A stretch of DNA of 64,000 bases from JAOAFZ01 sp964407325 (GCA_964407325.1 CAYOVA010000002.1:62001-126000), one strand, 5' to 3'; positions 36,135-45,967 are shown, numbered from the stretch's first letter. Notes: generated from the letters alone by a model not told the origin. A program made the numbers and translations.

Positions 36135-37193
36135 ATGCAAAAACATATCGCAGTTCTACCCGGAGATGGAGTTGGCCCAGAAATTGTAAAAGAGGCACAG
36201 AAAGTTCTTGACGCTGTTGCAAAAAAATACAACCATACATTTACGTACGAAGAAGGGCTTATCGGTGCTGCGGCTATCGATGAGGTAGGCGATCCATACC
36301 CTGAAGCAACCCACGCTCTCTGCGAAAAATCTGACGCAGTACTGTTTGGTGCGATTGGAGATCCTCGCTTTGATAATGATCCGACTGCCAAAATCCGCCC
36401 GGAACAGGGTCTTCTTAAAATGCGAAAGTCACTGGGGTTATATGCCAATGTTCGACCGATTATGACCTTTGTCAAACTTCTTGACAGCTCTCCTTTAAAA
36501 CGGGAAATTGTAGAAGGGGTAGACTTTGTGGTGTTTCGTGAATTAACAGGTGGTATTTATTTTGGTGAACCACGCGGAAGGCGTGATAACAACAAAACTG
36601 CTTTCGATACTTCTGTTTATTCAGAAGAGGAAATTTTACGCATTGCCAAACTTGCATTTGATACCGCAATGTCCCGCCGCAAAAAGGTTACGGTTGTTGA
36701 TAAGGCGAATGTTCTTGAAACATCGCGACTGTGGAGGCAGACCGTTCAGGAGTTTGCAAAACAGTACCCGGAAGTAACGCTCGAATTTATGTTTGTAGAT
36801 AATGCTTCGATGCAGCTTATTAAACGCCCCTCGGACTTTGATGTAATGCTCACCGAGAATATGTTCGGCGATATCCTTACCGATGAAGCTTCTGTTATTA
36901 CCGGATCTATTGGCATGTTGCCATCAGCTTCGGTAGGTGCAAAAACGGCTATTTACGAACCCATTCATGGATCGTACCCCCTAGCAAAAGGATTAAACAA
37001 AGCAAACCCCATTGGAACTATCCTTTCAGCAACTATGATGCTAGCTATGAGTTTTGGCTTGGAAACAGAAAGCCAGACGGTGCATAAGGCTGTTGTAAGA
37101 GTTCTTGACGAAGGAAAGGGAACAAAAGATATTGTGAAAGAGAATCCTCTTTCTACAACTGAGTTGGGAGATGCAATTGCAGCAGCAATTTAA
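36135..37193 (+). CDS. leuB: 3-isopropylmalate dehydrogenase
   Basis: 352 aa. It oxidises and decarboxylates 3-isopropylmalate. Signatures: AVLPGDGVGPEIVKEA, the LRKSLGLYANVRPI-type stretch (MRKSLGLYANVRPI), FRELTGGIYFGEPRG, VDKANVLETSRLWR, and NMFGDILTDEASVITGSIGM. The ATG at 36135 is chosen because TATTAT at 36123-36128 ends 6 nt before it; an in-frame TTG at 36120 is upstream. It is separated from leuCD by 13 kb. Its stop overlaps the convergent kinase gene by 4 bp. Confidence 0.95.
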   Translation: MQKHIAVLPGDGVGPEIVKEAQKVLDAVAKKYNHTFTYEEGLIGAAAIDEVGDPYPEATHALCEKSDAVLFGAIGDPRFDNDPTAKIRPEQGLLKMRKSLGLYANVRPIMTFVKLLDSSPLKREIVEGVDFVVFRELTGGIYFGEPRGRRDNNKTAFDTSVYSEEEILRIAKLAFDTAMSRRKKVTVVDKANVLETSRLWRQTVQEFAKQYPEVTLEFMFVDNASMQLIKRPSDFDVMLTENMFGDILTDEASVITGSIGMLPSASVGAKTAIYEPIHGSYPLAKGLNKANPIGTILSATMMLAMSFGLETESQTVHKAVVRVLDEGKGTKDIVKENPLSTTELGDAIAAAI

Positions 37194-38137
37194 TTAAGCT
37201 TGGGTTGGTTTTGCTCTATTTTCTCCAAATACGAGGCAACAAGTATTGAGTCTGTGATATCTCCTTTTTCCTTATAGTCATTTGCTGCAATTACGTAGTT
37301 TCTTAGTTTTACAAATTTATTTAGATATACAAACTCGTCAGGAGTAAGAGGTCTGATTGCTGCATAAGCGGTAAGAAAATCTTTTATGAGGGAAATCGAA
37401 GCGAATTTTGTTAGATGATTATAAATAATACCCCACACTACCACTCCAATATCCTCAACGAAATATCCGCATCTAATAGAACTAAAGTCAAGCAATGCTG
37501 TTATTGTATTCCCTGCAAACAAGGTATTCCCTTTTGTAATATCTCGATGGATAATGCCCCGTGGCAGTTCATTTTCAATGGGAATCTTATAATCCATGGT
37601 TTCCTGCAAGAACTCAATCTTAACTGGATCAGATTCTGCTTTTAATTGAATAGCCTGTACTTCTTCATCGATCACGGTATCCTGATATTTACACAGTGCA
37701 ATTCCCGGAGAGTCCAGGCTTATAATATGCATAAGTGCCAATACTTTGCCAATTTCCTGAATGTTTTCATGAGTGTAATCTCGAATATGTTCTCCTTTTA
37801 CTCTTTCCATGAGAATGGCGTTCCACTCGATATCGTCAGCAGTAAAGGTTGCAAATGAATCTCCTTTTTGTGTAGGAAATACTTGTGGGACTGGCATTTT
37901 ATTCCGGTGCAAATGGTTCATAAATGCCACTTCCTTATCTATGTCTTCTTTATTGGATGTATTCTGACTATAAACGCGCAGAATATATTCTTTCTTAGGA
38001 GTTGTCAGAATAAATGACGAGTGTTCTCTGCCTTTACGAACCTGTTTCCACTGTACCAACCTAGGAAGCTTCCACATTGCAGCCAATTCCTGTATTTCCT
38101 CATCAAGTGGTTGGTATCTGTCTTCGTCGTTTCTCAT
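37190..38137 (-). CDS. APH-family small-molecule kinase
   Basis: 315 aa from the ATG at 38137 (TATACT lies about 11 nt upstream). Kinase-fold features: N-lobe YILRVYSQNTSNKEDIDKEV, hinge LMERVKGEHIRDY, catalytic loop GIIHRDITKGNTLF with the Asp base, and ALLDFSSIRCG for Mg binding. The family includes homoserine kinase type II and aminoglycoside or choline kinases. Divergent from serBA, so a role in Ser/Thr metabolism is tempting but not shown. Confidence 0.7.
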   Translation of the reverse strand: MRNDEDRYQPLDEEIQELAAMWKLPRLVQWKQVRKGREHSSFILTTPKKEYILRVYSQNTSNKEDIDKEVAFMNHLHRNKMPVPQVFPTQKGDSFATFTADDIEWNAILMERVKGEHIRDYTHENIQEIGKVLALMHIISLDSPGIALCKYQDTVIDEEVQAIQLKAESDPVKIEFLQETMDYKIPIENELPRGIIHRDITKGNTLFAGNTITALLDFSSIRCGYFVEDIGVVVWGIIYNHLTKFASISLIKDFLTAYAAIRPLTPDEFVYLNKFVKLRNYVIAANDYKEKGDITDSILVASYLEKIEQNQPKLN

Positions 38138-38178
38138 ACTTTTCGAATAGTATATATTTTTGATACAATACCAACAAC

Positions 38179-40226
38179 ATGAAATCAAAACAGGCCTTTA
38201 TAATCGACTTTGATAGCACTTTTGTGCAAGTAGAAGCACTCGATGAACTGGCAAAACGGGCATTGCAAGATAACCCCAAAAAAGATGCCATTCAACAGGA
38301 AATTGAAAAGATTACAGAACAAGGCATGAACGGCGAAATTGGTTTTGGTGAATCGCTGGCACAACGGCTGTATTTGTTTAAACCCACTCGTGAGCATATC
38401 GAGCAACTTGTTACTTTTCTGAAACGAAAAGTTACCCCCTCCATCAAAGCAAATAAAGAGTTTTTTAAGCAGAACGCCGATAGCGTTTACATTATTTCCG
38501 GCGGGTTTAAGGAATATATTATTCCAGTTGTAACTGCCTATGGCATAAAAGCGGAAAATGTATTGGCAAACGAGTTTCAATTTAATTCCAAAGGAGTAGT
38601 TATTGGATTTAACGATCAGAATCCATTGGCAAAGAATAAAGGAAAAGCAAAAATAGTTAAGAAAATGAAGTTCTCAGGGAAGGTATACGTAATTGGTGAT
38701 GGTTATACAGATTACGAAATAAAAAAAGAAGGTGCAGCTGATAAGTTCTACGCATTCACAGAAAACATAATCCGCGAGGCAGTTGTCAGCGTTGCTGACG
38801 CCGTTCTTCCGAACTTTGATGAATTTTTGTTCCGCCGCAAAATTCCTGCTTCTGTTTCGTATCCAAAAAATCGTTTAAAAGTATTGCTGCTCGAGAAAAT
38901 TGACAAACTTGCCGTGGATTACTTTAAAAAAGAAGGTTATGAAGTGGAAACAATAGCCGGAGCACTTGACGAAAAAGAGCTACAGGAAAAAATAGCTGAT
39001 GTTTCGATTTTGTGTATCCGCTCCAAAACAAAAGTAACCAAAAATGTACTTAGTCATGCCAAACGATTACTGGCAATTGGAGCGTATTGTATAGGAACGA
39101 ACCAGATTGATTTAAAAGCGGCTTCTGAAAAGGGAGTTTGTGTATTTAATGCTCCATACAGCAATACTCGCAGTGTGGTGGAACTGGTGATGGCAGAGAT
39201 TATGGCATTNNNNNNNNNNNNNNNNNNNNNNNNNNNNNNNNNNNNNNNNNNNNNNNNNNNNNNNNNNNNNNNNNNNNNNNNNNNNNNNNNNNNNNNNNNN
39301 NNNNNNNNNCATACAGCAATACTCGCAGTGTGGTGGAACTGGTGATGGCAGAGATTATGGCATTGTTACGCAAAATCCCTGACGTCAGTGCTCAAATGCA
39401 CGCTGGCAAATGGAATAAAGATGCCAAAGGATGCTTTGAAGTGCGTGGGAAAAAACTGGGTATTATTGGATATGGGAATATTGGCTCTCAACTAGCTGCA
39501 ATTGCGGAATCGATGGGAATGGAAGTGTATTATTTTAACCGATCGGACAAACTCTCACGAGGAACCGCAAAGCCCTGCCATAGCTTAAAGGAGTTGCTTC
39601 GCAAAGTTGATATCGTAACGCTCCATGTGTACAGTAGTCCCGAAAACGTAAATATGATAGGTGCAAAAGAGCTAGGGCAAATGAAACCCGGAAGCTACCT
39701 TATCAATGCAAGTCGTGGGGATATTGTCGATGTTGATGCGCTGGCAAAATCACTCCGAAGCGGTCACCTGGCAGGTGCAGCAGTGGATGTTTTCCCCTAC
39801 GAGCCGAAAAATAACAAAGAGCCATTCCAATCTCCATTGCAGGGAATTCCTAACGTCATATTAACCCCCCATATTGGAGGAAGCACTGAAGAAGCACAGC
39901 GTGATATTGCGCTCTTTGTTTCAAAACGGTTAATTCAGTTTGTAAACACTGGCGAAACAACATTAAGTGTGAATATGCCGAATTTGAATTTGCCGCCTGT
40001 TATGGGGTACTCAAGAACAATTCACATTCACCATAATGTTCCAGGCATGCTTTCCCAAATCAATAACATTATTGCAAAAGAAAAAATCAATATTGAAGGG
40101 CAGTATCTTAAAACCAATGAAACTATCGGGTATGTTATCCTTGATATCAGCGCAAAGCCACCGGTGAGTTTGTTAAAACAGCTTAAGGCAATTAAAGAAA
40201 CAATCAAGGTGCGTGCGCTTTATTAA
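38179..40226 (+). CDS. Phosphoserine phosphatase fused to phosphoglycerate dehydrogenase (SerB-SerA)
   Basis: If the false gap at 39210-39309 and one 55-bp overlap copy are removed, the frame is continuous for 630 aa. Residues 5-215 are a HAD phosphatase of SerB type: DFDST at 10-14, Ser107 in ISGGF, the GKAK lysine region at 155, GDGYTD at 173. Residues about 230-540 are D-3-phosphoglycerate dehydrogenase: GIIGYGNIGS at 376, catalytic Arg461 (SRGDIVD), the Glu near 490 and His513 (TPHIGGSTEEAQ). The last about 75 residues are an ACT domain. One protein thus holds the first and last serine enzymes; SerC follows 15 nt later. TACAAT lies 9 nt before the ATG. Confidence 0.9.
39155..39364. other. 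False assembly gap with 55-bp duplicated flanks
   Basis: 39155-39209 and 39310-39364 are identical 55-bp sequences on the two sides of 100 Ns. Removing 155 bp restores the serBA frame (996 nt between in-frame codons), so the gap is a scaffolding artefact of overlapping contig ends. Confidence 0.95.
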
Positions 40227-40241
40227 TTTTTCTCTATTTTC

Positions 40242-41333
40242 ATGCAAAAAAGGCTCTTCTTTACGGCAGGTCCGTCACAACTTTACTCAACAGTTCCTGC
40301 ACATATCTCCGCAGCCCTTTCTGCTAATATCCCCTCTATTTCACATCGCAGTCCCGAATTTACCCAAGTAATGAAAACTGCACAAAATGGATTACGGGAG
40401 TTGCTGAATATCCCAGATGATTACCACATTCTCTTTTTCTCATCAGCAACTGAAATTTGGGAGCGCCTTATTCAAAATTGTGTAGAAGAAGTTAGCTTTC
40501 ATTTTGTAAACGGTTCATTTGGTGAAAGATTTTACTGGACTGCTGAACGATTGCAAAAGAAGCCATTAAAATCTGAAGTTCCCATGGGCGAGGGATTTGA
40601 TATTTCTGCTGTCAGTATTCCTGACAATGCAGAGATGCTCTGTTTTACCCATAATGAATCAAGCAGTGGTGTAATGTGGCAGATGGAGGATATATATAAA
40701 CTGCACGAACAACACCCGGAAAAACTCATTGCCATTGATGTTGTTTCCTCGATCCCGTATCCCCGCATTGACTACACCAAAACCGATGCTGTTTATTTTT
40801 CTGTTCAGAAAGGGTTTGGGCTCCCTACAGGATTAGGCGTATTAATCCTTAGCCCTCGTGCTTACGAAAAATCCGTTGCACTGGAAAAGAAAGGAATAAG
40901 TACCGGAAGTTATCACAGTTTCCCGGTTATGAAATCATTTGATGACAAGGGCCAGACAACGGAAACACCGAATGTGCTAAACATATATTTGCTGGGGAAA
41001 GTAATCCAGGATTATTTGGAATACGGCATTGAACAAATACGGAAAGATACAGACGAAAAAGCAGAGATGATGTATAGTTATTTTGAGAAACACGATCGCT
41101 ATAGCATTGCTGTTGCAAATGAGCGTGACCGTTCAAAAACACTCGTAGTAATTAATACCCATGGTAATTCTAAGAAGATTGTACAAGCTCTCGACCAACA
41201 TAATATTGAAGTTGGTTATGGTTACGGGGAGGCTAAGGAAACGCAGATACGGATTGCGAATTTTCCTGCGCATTCCATTGTGGAGGTCAAATACCTGGTG
41301 GAGATCTTTGAAAGCGTAGAGAGAATCCCTTAA
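40242..41333 (+). CDS. serC: Phosphoserine aminotransferase
   Basis: 363 aa, class V PLP aminotransferase for the middle step of serine synthesis. FTAGPSQLYSTVPAHI and ISHRSPEFTQVM at the N-terminus, HNESSSGVMWQ, IAIDVVSSIPYPRID, and PLP Lys190 in YFSVQKGFGLPTG. Located 15 nt after the SerB-SerA fusion, so the two genes encode the complete 3-phosphoglycerate to serine route. Length is typical (about 360 aa). Confidence 0.9.
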   Translation: MQKRLFFTAGPSQLYSTVPAHISAALSANIPSISHRSPEFTQVMKTAQNGLRELLNIPDDYHILFFSSATEIWERLIQNCVEEVSFHFVNGSFGERFYWTAERLQKKPLKSEVPMGEGFDISAVSIPDNAEMLCFTHNESSSGVMWQMEDIYKLHEQHPEKLIAIDVVSSIPYPRIDYTKTDAVYFSVQKGFGLPTGLGVLILSPRAYEKSVALEKKGISTGSYHSFPVMKSFDDKGQTTETPNVLNIYLLGKVIQDYLEYGIEQIRKDTDEKAEMMYSYFEKHDRYSIAVANERDRSKTLVVINTHGNSKKIVQALDQHNIEVGYGYGEAKETQIRIANFPAHSIVEVKYLVEIFESVERIP

Positions 41334-41971
41334 AAAGGACTAATACAAACATGGAGTACAGACGGGTACAATTTACCGTCAATTACAACATGCTCAACAA
41401 CACTGTTGCATCCAATTTGTTTCTGAAGGTCTTTCAGTGTCTGCTGGAGCAATTCCATATACTCTGGTACATATACACTTGTGTACTCAGGTGACCATAC
41501 ATTCACAGGATGGTATTTCCCATCATCAATTTCGTAGTAACTTCGTAAACTTACATCAAATGAAGCTCCCGCTAAATGAGAACTTGCATTCCCTGGCGCC
41601 GCGAAATGCTGACTCAGCGCCATTTGCTCTTCTAGTGTCCTGTACAGGCTAGTTACAGCAGCTGCAACTGGCTGATTAGAAATCGCAGCTTTCCACTCGG
41701 ATAAAAGATAGTGCATAACCTGAAAAGCTTGCAAACGCAATAATGCCCCAGTCTGTGATTTTTCAGGAGATATGCTTTTTATCAGTTTCCATGAATCGGA
41801 GCAGGTGGGAACATCAATAAGCAGACCATCTCGTTTTGCATTTAATGCTTCTTCAACAGTAATAAATTTGTCATTTATTCCCCACCAATGCTGCTCAATT
41901 AAAACAAGATTCAGAATTCTCTCGTGTTCTGCCTGAATTAATTGTTCATCCGTATACCTTTCATGGCGCAT
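41330..41971 (-). CDS. M15/DUF5715-like putative metallopeptidase
   Basis: 213 aa. The stretch SLYRTLEEQMALSQHF followed by SSHLAGASFDVS resembles the zinc-binding H-x6-D region of D,D-carboxypeptidase-like M15 enzymes and DUF5715. A late His in VLHVCISP may be the third ligand. No signal peptide is evident, which is odd for a cell-wall enzyme. It follows the ATP-grasp-like gene by 7 nt and is probably cotranscribed. The two could act on the same peptide, which is inference. Confidence 0.5.
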   Translation of the reverse strand: MRHERYTDEQLIQAEHERILNLVLIEQHWWGINDKFITVEEALNAKRDGLLIDVPTCSDSWKLIKSISPEKSQTGALLRLQAFQVMHYLLSEWKAAISNQPVAAAVTSLYRTLEEQMALSQHFAAPGNASSHLAGASFDVSLRSYYEIDDGKYHPVNVWSPEYTSVYVPEYMELLQQTLKDLQKQIGCNSVVEHVVIDGKLYPSVLHVCISPF

Positions 41972-41978
41972 AGGTTAA

Positions 41979-43268
41979 TTACATTTGTCCTCTTACAGGA
42001 ATAGTGTAACCGGCAGCGCTGACTCTTCTTGACTCTGATGCATACATCGTCATAAATGTCTTTGGTTCTCTATTTTTACCGCGAGATACATAGAAGAAGC
42101 GGAGGAGTGTATGGAGATTTGGATGGTATTCGCTTTGAATAGTGGAAGGAGTATGGTTTCTTTGAAGTAACCACGTATTACAAGGATCATACATACTTTG
42201 TTTAACAAGGTCGGCAAAATAGGCAACTGTGCGTGAAGGATGCTGTCTTTCCAGAATTGTTGATGCAAGAGAAAAATCCTGTTGTACTAATGCTGTCAAA
42301 AACTGTCCTCTCCATCCTTTACCATTTTCTCCAAGGTTGAAAGTCATTTCAGAGCCGGAGATTGTATCCCCTTTCAACCAGAAGTTTTCCAAATCGGAGA
42401 AATCAGCAACGTGAGAATCTGATAGTAAATGCATTTCGGGTAAGTAAGTACTTAGTTCAGGCGCAAATGAAGCCAGCGAATATAGAAATACCTTATTCCC
42501 CAAGAGAGGGGAAAGAGGTCCGTTAACTATATCCAATTTACCTTTTACTATTGCGTCAAGGACTTCTGGCGAGGTAACTTCAGGATCAAGCAAACGAACG
42601 GTATTAAATTGCTTAACAATTCTTTTAACAGGTTTTCCATCTGCGAGTACATGGTCTGATCCCTTTGTGTAAACAAGATCCTGTAAAGCGGCATGGATAT
42701 ATCCACATTGTTCTGCAAAAGCCCGATGGTACTCAAAAAAGGGATTGGAAGGATGACTTATCACTGCTGTATCGGCTTTCCCATACAAATCATCAAGTGA
42801 TTCCCTGATGAACGGGGACATTCTTGAGTTGCTATCAGATTGGCCAAGCGCTTGTGAATTCACAATATCATATGCACCTAAAACAGACGGTTGAGTATTC
42901 ATTTCAATTAAGTAAAGGTTACCTTCGGATAGAACACAGTCAACTCCAAAGTATATTATTTTTTGAGGTAGATCGCGAAAAGGATACACTCTCTGTTGAT
43001 ATTGTTGAGGGGTCAGATTAAACAGTCCTCCATTTGATGGATCTGATCGCAGAAAATCCGCAGCAGTATATAACACATCGTTTACATGGTATCCGAGGTG
43101 CCTTGCCTGTTGCCATATTTCCTTATCAATTGAAACGGGTTCAAGAATATTTCTCCTTCTTCTTTCTCCCCTTACTATGACACCGGGAATATTATCAAGT
43201 TCACTGGTGATATCCTTAAGTGGTTTGTTTGATAAAACAGAATTCGTTTCACTTCGGGATGGATACAT
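41979..43268 (-). CDS. Putative circularly permuted ATP-grasp protein
   Basis: 429 aa. The segment IYFGVDCVLSEGNLYLIEMN followed by TQPSVLGAYDIV matches the metal-binding E-x-N end of an ATP-grasp fold, placed unusually early (about residue 120). GPLSPLLGNKVFLYSLA and LPEMHLLSDSHVA later in the chain resemble the lysine region and loop of permuted ATP-grasp proteins such as the glutathionylspermidine synthase group. The N-terminal 60 residues are basic and variable. Substrate unknown. It sits directly upstream of the M15-like gene and downstream of serS on the same strand. Confidence 0.45.
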   Translation of the reverse strand: MYPSRSETNSVLSNKPLKDITSELDNIPGVIVRGERRRRNILEPVSIDKEIWQQARHLGYHVNDVLYTAADFLRSDPSNGGLFNLTPQQYQQRVYPFRDLPQKIIYFGVDCVLSEGNLYLIEMNTQPSVLGAYDIVNSQALGQSDSNSRMSPFIRESLDDLYGKADTAVISHPSNPFFEYHRAFAEQCGYIHAALQDLVYTKGSDHVLADGKPVKRIVKQFNTVRLLDPEVTSPEVLDAIVKGKLDIVNGPLSPLLGNKVFLYSLASFAPELSTYLPEMHLLSDSHVADFSDLENFWLKGDTISGSEMTFNLGENGKGWRGQFLTALVQQDFSLASTILERQHPSRTVAYFADLVKQSMYDPCNTWLLQRNHTPSTIQSEYHPNLHTLLRFFYVSRGKNREPKTFMTMYASESRRVSAAGYTIPVRGQM

Positions 43269-43288
43269 TGTATTAATGGAGTTCTTTG

Positions 43289-44539
43289 TTACTTTTTCCT
43301 GATCTCTGTTTTACCCATTAACTGATGCAGCACTTCCGGAATCTTGATACTGCCATCTGCTTGCTGATAGTTCTCCATAATGGCTATCAAAATACGCGGA
43401 CTTGCTAGAGCAGTGTTATTAAATGAATATGCCAGTTTGTTTTCTCCAGTTTTCGTTTTGTACTTAATGTTAAGACGACGTGTCTGGAAATCTCCCATAA
43501 TCGAATTCGACATCGTTTCGCCATATCCGTTTCGTGATGGCATCCAGGTTTCCGTGTCAAATTTCTTGACTTGCGGTTCACCCATATCACCGGTACACAT
43601 GAGCAGAACGCGATAGGGGAGTTTAAGATCTTGCAAAATTTCTTCACAGTTATCCTGCAACTCCTGGTGCAGCTTGTACGCTTCTTCCATATCGTTTTTG
43701 CCAATAATCACCTGTTCGATTTTCCAGAATTCATGAACACGGTACAAGCCTTTGGTGTCTTTTCCGTAGCTTCCCGCTTCTTTTCTAAAACAGGGCGACA
43801 ACGCCACAAACTTCTTTGGCAAATCTTCTTCTTTTAAGATTTCATTCGCATAGTATGAAGTAACGGGAACTTCAGCGGTGCCGGCCAGATACGCATCGTC
43901 GTCGTTGAGCTTGTATACTTCTGGTTCTCCCCAGGGGAACTGACCGTTTCCAAATAGTGTAAACGACTTTACAATTGCTGGCGCAATAACAGGGGTATAT
44001 CCCTTTGCAACAAGCTTCTGGAATACGTAAAAAAGGAGTCCAAAATGCAGAACCGCCAGATCGTTTTTGAGAAAATAGCCGCGGAATCCGCTTACTTTTG
44101 ATCCGCGATCCAGATCAAACAAATCGAGCTCGGTTCCCAATGTAATATGATCTTTTGGTTCAAAATCAAATTTTGTTGGTTCACCATGCTTTTTTATTTC
44201 AACGTTATCGTTTTCGTCTTTGCCAACGGGAACACTGGGGTCAGGAACATTGGGTACACGTGTCATAAGCGTATCCAGCTCTAGTTGCACAGCTGCCATT
44301 TTATCTTCTATTTCCTTTAATGAAGTCTTTATCTCAATACCGCGATTCTTTACTTCATCACTAAACTTTTCTTTTGCCAGTTTGTTGCGCTCTTCACGCA
44401 ACTTTTGGGACTCCTGAATCAGCTGGCGGTTCTCTTCGTCCAAACGAAGAATACCATCAATATCAACCTCACGGTTTTTATTTTTGGCCGCCTCCTTAAC
44501 TTTTTCAGGGTTAGCGCGAATGTAGTCGAGTGATAACAT
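43289..44539 (-). CDS. serS: Seryl-tRNA synthetase
   Basis: 416 aa, class II synthetase charging tRNA-Ser. N-terminal LSLDYIRANPEKVKEAAKNK and a long antiparallel coiled coil (about 30-100) bind the tRNA long arm. Motif 2 lies in FVALSPCFRKEAGSYGKDTK with GLYRVHEFWKIE, motif 3 in NNTALASPRILIAIMENYQ. TACAAT lies 6 nt before the ATG (leaderless). Length fits. Confidence 0.95.
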   Translation of the reverse strand: MLSLDYIRANPEKVKEAAKNKNREVDIDGILRLDEENRQLIQESQKLREERNKLAKEKFSDEVKNRGIEIKTSLKEIEDKMAAVQLELDTLMTRVPNVPDPSVPVGKDENDNVEIKKHGEPTKFDFEPKDHITLGTELDLFDLDRGSKVSGFRGYFLKNDLAVLHFGLLFYVFQKLVAKGYTPVIAPAIVKSFTLFGNGQFPWGEPEVYKLNDDDAYLAGTAEVPVTSYYANEILKEEDLPKKFVALSPCFRKEAGSYGKDTKGLYRVHEFWKIEQVIIGKNDMEEAYKLHQELQDNCEEILQDLKLPYRVLLMCTGDMGEPQVKKFDTETWMPSRNGYGETMSNSIMGDFQTRRLNIKYKTKTGENKLAYSFNNTALASPRILIAIMENYQQADGSIKIPEVLHQLMGKTEIRKK

Positions 44540-44657
44540 AGCGTTATTGTACTACAGATTAGGCTAAAGTGAAATACATGAGCTATCACATAGTTAGCTT
44601 AAAGTATAATACCAGAGGTGTAGTACAGGCTCGGATACCTAATGGAGGATTGCTACC

Positions 44658-45290
44658 ATGGTCACCTGGATTCGCAAGGTACAGCAGGGTCAAGGTCTTG
44701 CCGAGTATGCGCTTATTTTAGTTCTCATCATGATAGTGGTGATCGGACTTCTCACCTTATTGGGTAGGCCGTCGGAAACGAAGGTGTATCCCCTGAACGG
44801 TGATGCAGTTCGGGATGCGAGTAACGAGCTCTTTCTGGTAGGCCTGAAACTCCACGAAGGAGGCTCCATCTATCCCAAACGATTCAGTGTTACAAGCCGG
44901 GAAGGGGCTGAAGACAAGGTTGTGATCGAGTTCAGGGCCAGCGGTAAAATGGAGCTTATTCGCATTGGACTCCTCTTACGGGTCTATATTCCCCGCGCAG
45001 CTTACAACAAAGCTGTTGAGGATGGAATAGTTGACATATATGACCCGGACTACTGCAGGCCTGATAAGGACAAGGAGAACGAAGACCAAGATTACTTTAC
45101 AATCTGGTGCGATGGAGGTGTCTTGAACTTGCCGGAGGAAACCGCCTCACATGTACGGGCTGAGTACTCAATTGCTGAGAGCAGCCTCCGGCCGTACATG
45201 CAGCAGGCACTCCGCAACCAGATACCACCAGATACAGCTCCTCCAGCGGGGATCAATCCTGTCTTACTCACACCTGCACCGGGTGAGTAA
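44658..45290 (+). CDS. Flp-type prepilin with large C-terminal domain
   Basis: 210 aa. KVQQGQG is followed by LAEYALILVLIMIVVIGLL, a class III prepilin signal with Glu at +3 and Tyr at +4 and a single helix like Flp pilins. Instead of ending there it continues with about 170 residues of soluble domain including acidic DKDKENEDQD and a Pro-rich tail. GGAGG lies 9 nt before the ATG, and TATAAT at 44605-44610 gives a 5' UTR of about 40 nt. It is 11 kb from the Tad locus whose machine could export it. A U-tract-less hairpin follows. Confidence 0.7.
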   Translation: MVTWIRKVQQGQGLAEYALILVLIMIVVIGLLTLLGRPSETKVYPLNGDAVRDASNELFLVGLKLHEGGSIYPKRFSVTSREGAEDKVVIEFRASGKMELIRIGLLLRVYIPRAAYNKAVEDGIVDIYDPDYCRPDKDKENEDQDYFTIWCDGGVLNLPEETASHVRAEYSIAESSLRPYMQQALRNQIPPDTAPPAGINPVLLTPAPGE

Positions 45291-45326
45291 AGTCCTTCGG
45301 TAGGACAACGAGGCGATGCACTACTA

Positions 45327-45348
45327 GGGAGGGCCGCCGTGCCCTCCC
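45327..45348 (+). terminator. GC-rich hairpin after the prepilin gene
   Basis: GGGAGGGC at 45327-45334 pairs with GCCCTCCC at 45341-45348 around a 6-nt loop. No T-tract on the plus strand. Confidence 0.55.
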
Positions 45349-45352
45349 ACCA

Positions 45353-45967
45353 TTACAACAGATCTTTTTCTATTGCAGGAAGTATCTGCGTCACAGCCTT
45401 CTTTCTATGATTTACCTGTTCATGTTCCGTTTCCGAAAGTTCATCGTAGTACTTATTAAATTGTTTTACAATAAAAATGGCACGATAGGGAAAGCCGGGA
45501 ATAGGAGGTGGTCCAATTCTTTCTGCTATTACGCCTTCAATGTAATCTTTGCCAAACGCCTCCGTTCCGGTGTGTGGATTGTAGTAACACAGTACCAATC
45601 TTCCTTTAGCAGAGCGTTGTGCAAGAGGAACCCCTTCAAGTCTTTTAAATGTATAGTCAATTAATTCCTGATCTGTTGCTTTATACCCTAACCATCTATT
45701 CGATTTTACACCAGGCTCGCCATTCAAAATATCTATTTCAAACCCGCCATCGTCTGCAAGGGAAGGGAGACCGGATTTGGAAGCATAGTAGCGTGCTTTT
45801 AAAACAGCATTTTCTTCTAATGTAGATCCAGTCTCTTCGGGTTCTTCGGTGATGCCAACATCAGATAACGAAACAAGCTCCACACCCTTTTCAACTAACG
45901 GTTGCAGGTATTTAGAGAGTTCGGCTATTTTTGCTGGATTGTGGGTGGCGATGAGGAGTTTGGGCAT
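45353..45967 (-). CDS. rdgB: RdgB/HAM1 family dITP/XTP pyrophosphatase
   Basis: 204 aa. House-cleaning enzyme hydrolysing non-canonical purine NTPs. IATHNPAKIAELSKYL, the GSTLEENAVLKARYYA helix, LADDGGFEID with catalytic Asp residues, FGKDYIEGVIAERIG and the NHRKKAV box (normally SHR) are present. TATAAT lies 5 nt before the ATG. It is encoded beside an 811-aa protein whose N-terminus is a second, degenerate copy of this domain. Confidence 0.85.
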   Translation of the reverse strand: MPKLLIATHNPAKIAELSKYLQPLVEKGVELVSLSDVGITEEPEETGSTLEENAVLKARYYASKSGLPSLADDGGFEIDILNGEPGVKSNRWLGYKATDQELIDYTFKRLEGVPLAQRSAKGRLVLCYYNPHTGTEAFGKDYIEGVIAERIGPPPIPGFPYRAIFIVKQFNKYYDELSETEHEQVNHRKKAVTQILPAIEKDLL

